Below are positions 61,230 through 64,000 of a stretch of 64,000 nt of DNA, one piece after another (the stretch's first letter is position 1; each line of letters begins with the position of its first letter). Origin of the DNA: Halomarinibacterium sp041392125. Lineage in GTDB: Bacteria > Bacteroidota > Bacteroidia > Flavobacteriales > Flavobacteriaceae. Under the pieces are notes generated by a model that was given only the letters and a program-made list of their open reading frames with translations, was not told the origin of the DNA and made no database searches. Location: contig JAWKMR010000004.1 of assembly GCA_041392125.1 (NCBI GenBank), forward strand, positions 62,001 through 126,000, written 5' to 3'. The translations under genes and the position numbers were made by a program.

Positions 61230-62437
61230 CACAACTCCTTAAAAAATTTGGCCCCGGTTTTCTGTTTGCAGGCGCAGCAATAGGAGTTTCGCATTTGGTA
61301 CAATCTACCCGAGCAGGGGCTGATTTTGGGCTGGGGTTACTATGGGCGTTACTTCTTATAAATGCAGTGAAATATCCTTTTTTTCAGTTTGGGCCACGAT
61401 ATGCTTCGGCCACCGGTGAAAATTTATTGCAAGGCTATGCCAAAATGAGCAAATGGGTATTAGTCGCCTATTTTGTCATCACTTTTGCCACTATGTTTAC
61501 CATTCAAACTGCGGTAACTATTGTTACCGCTGGGATTGCTTCTTCCTTATTTGAAAGTGGTTCTTTAGTGTTGTGGACTACATTAGTGACTTCGGGCTGT
61601 TTTTTAATTTTATTGTTAGGAAAATACAAAGTACTGGATTCGTTAATGAAATACATTGTTATAGTATTAACCATAAGCACTATATCGGCGGTAATTTTGG
61701 CCTTAAACAATTTTGAAGTCTCCCTTTCATTTCAACAAATACTCCCTGAAAATACCATGGGAATTGCTTTTCTCATTGCTTTTATGGGTTGGATGCCGGC
61801 GCCTTTGGACATCACCATCTGGCAATCGATTTGGACTGTTGAAAAACAAAAGCTAAGTCCTGAAATTCACCTAAAAGATTCTTTATTCGATTTTAATGTT
61901 GGGTATGTAGCTACTATTTTTTTAGGGATTTGCTTTGTGGTTTTAGGAGCTTTAGTAATGTACGGCAGTGGTGAAAGCTTTTCTGGTAACGGTACCCAAT
62001 TTGCTAATCAGTTAATTGGGATGTACACCACAAGTTTGGGCGATTGGGCAAAATTAATTATTGGTATAGCAGCCTTGGCTACTATGTTTAGCACGACGTT
62101 AACTACCTTAGATGCTTCTCCCCGAGTCATGCATATTACCAGCGAATTACTTTTTAAAAAAACCTATAAACATGGGTATTTAATTTGGTTATTGATTTTG
62201 ATTGTTGGAACACTCTCGATTTTTTTCTTTTTTGTTTCTGAAATGGGCCTACTGATACAAATAGCTACCGTACTCTCCTTCATAACCGCTCCTTTCTATG
62301 CCATTATTAGTTATGTGTTACTCACCGGAAAACATACACCCAAAATGGTACAACCCTCAAAAGCCTTGAAAATTTACAGTCTTTTGGGAATAATCATTCT
62401 AGTTGGTTTTAGTATTTGGTATATAACATCGTTATAA
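61226..62437 (+). CDS. Nramp-superfamily transporter lacking canonical metal motifs
   Basis: 403 residues with about 11 membrane helices. The start is a TTG overlapping the sigma stop by 4 bases; a later Met would lose helix 1. The Nramp framework is clear (FGPGFLFAGAAIGVSHLVQS, KYPFFQFGPRYASATGENLL). However, the helix-1 DPGN is replaced by GVSH and the helix-6 MPH by MPAP (FMGWMPAPLDITIW), the residues that bind Mn2+/Fe2+ in known Nramps. It probably moves a different ion or solute. Confidence 0.85.
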   Translation: MTQLLKKFGPGFLFAGAAIGVSHLVQSTRAGADFGLGLLWALLLINAVKYPFFQFGPRYASATGENLLQGYAKMSKWVLVAYFVITFATMFTIQTAVTIVTAGIASSLFESGSLVLWTTLVTSGCFLILLLGKYKVLDSLMKYIVIVLTISTISAVILALNNFEVSLSFQQILPENTMGIAFLIAFMGWMPAPLDITIWQSIWTVEKQKLSPEIHLKDSLFDFNVGYVATIFLGICFVVLGALVMYGSGESFSGNGTQFANQLIGMYTTSLGDWAKLIIGIAALATMFSTTLTTLDASPRVMHITSELLFKKTYKHGYLIWLLILIVGTLSIFFFFVSEMGLLIQIATVLSFITAPFYAIISYVLLTGKHTPKMVQPSKALKIYSLLGIIILVGFSIWYITSL

Positions 62438-62472
62438 ATTCTTCATCTTACAATTTGGAATTTATAAAATCG

Positions 62473-62480
62473 TATCTTTG
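62473..62480 (+). promoter_or_regulatory. Candidate lipA -7 box (TATCTTTG)
   Basis: TATCTTTG matches TAnnTTTG and ends 8 bases before the lipA ATG at 62489, so the mRNA leader would be very short or absent. Confidence 0.5.
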
Positions 62481-62488
62481 CCTTAGCT

Positions 62489-63361
62489 ATGGAAACACCT
62501 ATTGTTACTCCTCCAAAACCTACTCCAAAGCCTAAATGGCTCCGGGTAAAATTGCCAACAGGACAAAAATATACCGAGCTTCGTGGTTTGGTTGATAAGT
62601 ACAATCTGCATACCATTTGTACCTCCGGAAGTTGCCCCAATATGGGCGAATGCTGGACCGAGGGTACCGCTACTTTTATGATTTTGGGAAATATTTGTAC
62701 CCGCTCTTGTGGCTTTTGTGGTGTAAAAACAGGCCGCCCCGAAACGGTAGATTGGGCCGAACCGGAAAAGGTCGCGCGTTCCATAAAACTCATGAATATT
62801 AAACATGCAGTTATTACCTCGGTAGATCGGGATGATTTAAAAGATATGGGGTCTATTATTTGGGCGGAAACCGTAAAGGCCATCCGAAGAATGAATCCTG
62901 AAACGACCCTAGAAACCCTAATTCCAGATTTTCAAGGGGTCACCCGAAACATTGACCGTATTATTGAAGTAGCTCCCGAAGTAGTTTCCCACAATATGGA
63001 AACCGTAAAACGACTCACCCGCGAGGTACGCATTCAGGCCAAATATGAGCGCAGTTTGGAAGTACTCCGATATTTGAAAGAACAAGGAATTAATCGAACC
63101 AAAAGTGGTATTATGTTAGGGCTTGGTGAAACCGAAGAGGAAGTGATTCAAACCTTAGAAGACCTGCGTAAAGTTGGATTGGATGTGGTTACCCTTGGAC
63201 AATACTTACAGCCCTCTAAAAAACATCTTTCGGTAAAAGAGTTTATTGCTCCGGAGCAATTCAAAAAATACGAAACCATTGGGCTTGAAATGGGCTTCCG
63301 CCACGTAGAAAGTGGCGCCTTGGTGCGTTCTTCCTATAAAGCTCACAAACACATCGCATAA
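62489..63361 (+). CDS. lipA: Lipoyl synthase
   Basis: 290 residues. Radical-SAM cluster CTRSCGFCGVKTG (CxxxCxxC), auxiliary cluster CTSGSCPNMGECW, and the C-terminal RSSYKA motif. It inserts sulfur into octanoyl-lipoyl domains. gap starts directly after the stop, so the two are probably co-transcribed. lipB is not nearby. Confidence 0.97.
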   Translation: METPIVTPPKPTPKPKWLRVKLPTGQKYTELRGLVDKYNLHTICTSGSCPNMGECWTEGTATFMILGNICTRSCGFCGVKTGRPETVDWAEPEKVARSIKLMNIKHAVITSVDRDDLKDMGSIIWAETVKAIRRMNPETTLETLIPDFQGVTRNIDRIIEVAPEVVSHNMETVKRLTREVRIQAKYERSLEVLRYLKEQGINRTKSGIMLGLGETEEEVIQTLEDLRKVGLDVVTLGQYLQPSKKHLSVKEFIAPEQFKKYETIGLEMGFRHVESGALVRSSYKAHKHIA

Positions 63362-64000
63362 ATGGAAGCACCCATTAGCATTGGTATTAACGGGTTTGGC
63401 CGTATTGGCAGGACGCTTTTCCGTATCTTACTCCATCACCCAAAAATTAAAGTAGTTGCGGTTAATGACATAGCCCTTGGTACAACGATGGCACATTTGC
63501 TAAAATATGACAGTATTCATGGAGTATTAGCTAATAAAATTATGTTTTCTGAAGGAAAGCTTCATGTGGATGATACCTCCTTTCGATATAGCTCTGAAAA
63601 AGAATTAGATAATCTTGACTGGAACGGGGTGGATATTGTTGTTGAAGCCACCGGAAAATTTAAAACCAAATCTCAACTTCAAAAACATATTGAAAAAGGA
63701 GCTAAAAAAGTCATCCTTTCTGTTCCGCCAATCGACGACGAAATTAAAACGATTGTTTTAGGGGTAAATGAAGCTATCTTGGAGTCTTCAGACACTATTA
63801 TTTCTAATGCCTCGTGTACAACTAATAACGCCGCTCCTATGCTAAAGGTAATTCACGAGCTTTGTGGCATTGAACAAGCCTATATTACCACCGTGCACTC
63901 CTACACTACCGATCAAAGTTTACACGATCAACCCCATCGCGATTTACGTAGAGCTCGTGCCGCAGGACAATCCATTGTCCCCACTACTACCGGTGCAGCC
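63362..64000 (+). CDS. gap: Glyceraldehyde-3-phosphate dehydrogenase (3' truncated by window)
   Basis: 213 codons are visible and the frame is open at the window edge. The NAD-binding INGFGRIGRTLFR, EATGKF, the catalytic SNASCTTNNAAP with its Cys, and the HSYTTDQSLHD and GAA segments identify GAPDH. It oxidises glyceraldehyde 3-phosphate in glycolysis. The ATG follows the lipA TAA with no gap. Confidence 0.96.
   Translation, partial: MEAPISIGINGFGRIGRTLFRILLHHPKIKVVAVNDIALGTTMAHLLKYDSIHGVLANKIMFSEGKLHVDDTSFRYSSEKELDNLDWNGVDIVVEATGKFKTKSQLQKHIEKGAKKVILSVPPIDDEIKTIVLGVNEAILESSDTIISNASCTTNNAAPMLKVIHELCGIEQAYITTVHSYTTDQSLHDQPHRDLRRARAAGQSIVPTTTGAA

Overview
This 64 kb window is an AT-rich chromosomal segment from a member of the Bacteroidota, almost certainly family Flavobacteriaceae. 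The evidence is: repeated TAnnTTTG-type -7 promoter boxes; type IX secretion C-terminal sorting domains; lipoproteins and families largely restricted to this phylum (FISUMP domain, DUF1573, DUF4293, BT_3928-like, DUF1599); glutamine synthetase III; a Rho factor with a long Asn/Gln/Lys-rich insert; and the flavobacterial order rsfS-ftsH-LUD-cdsA-psd-ACBP. No rRNA, CRISPR array, prophage or recognisable insertion sequence was seen. One tRNA (Arg, anticodon ACG) is present. Both window edges cut genes: an SRPBCC/GyrI-like protein at the left and GAPDH at the right. || Layout. 1-5.6 kb: SRPBCC protein, fluoride channel CrcB, DUF1684 protein, a metalloprotease-like lipoprotein with a FISUMP domain, then an MFS exporter preceded by a putative attenuator (short leader peptide with an Ile-Ile-Leu-Ile-Val run, then a strong terminator) and followed by a convergent Lrp/AsnC regulator. 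5.6-8.9 kb is the accessory region: small hypothetical proteins, a ~127-bp imperfect palindrome, and a ParA-led three-gene operon enclosed by 15-bp terminal inverted repeats. After it come an 11-bp-period degenerate tandem repeat and a 7-bp tandem repeat. 8.9-17.4 kb: DUF2071 protein, fused B12-dependent mutase IcmF, DUF4197 lipoprotein, pyrF, a four-helix-bundle protein, prfA, purM. 17.5-19 kb: a T9SS-secreted pseudogene broken by an in-frame amber codon, and a second T9SS protein. 19-25.5 kb: glutamine synthetase III, a Na+/Ca2+ exchanger, a BlaI/M56 sensor pair with candidate operators, a 50-residue conserved protein, apt. 25.5-36.5 kb: tRNA-Arg, clpS, prmA, tpiA, an orphan peptide-type ABC permease, a DoxX-like protein, a frameshifted four-helix-bundle pseudogene, DUF1599 protein, folP, cdaA, DUF3667 protein, an ABC exporter, truA. 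36.5-51.8 kb: phosphoesterase, a secreted FG-GAP-type T9SS protein, DUF4293 protein, rho, M14 peptidase, Nudix protein, pyrE, SRPBCC, birA, the rsfS-to-ACBP cluster, YitT, and DUF2975 with a small HTH regulator. 51.8-64 kb: valS, DUF1573 protein, aspartyl protease/PDZ protein, aminotransferase, murB, fasciclin lipoprotein, a glycosyltransferase/sigma factor/Nramp-like run, lipA, gap. || Most of the window is core metabolism and information processing. The parts most worth a second look are the TIR-bounded ParA operon with its adjacent palindrome (6.2-8.4 kb), the putative branched-chain amino acid attenuator before the MFS gene (3.24-3.40 kb), paired ATACCCCCTA boxes upstream of glnN, and several palindromic operators. 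All functional names come from motif and family recognition by eye; no database search was run.
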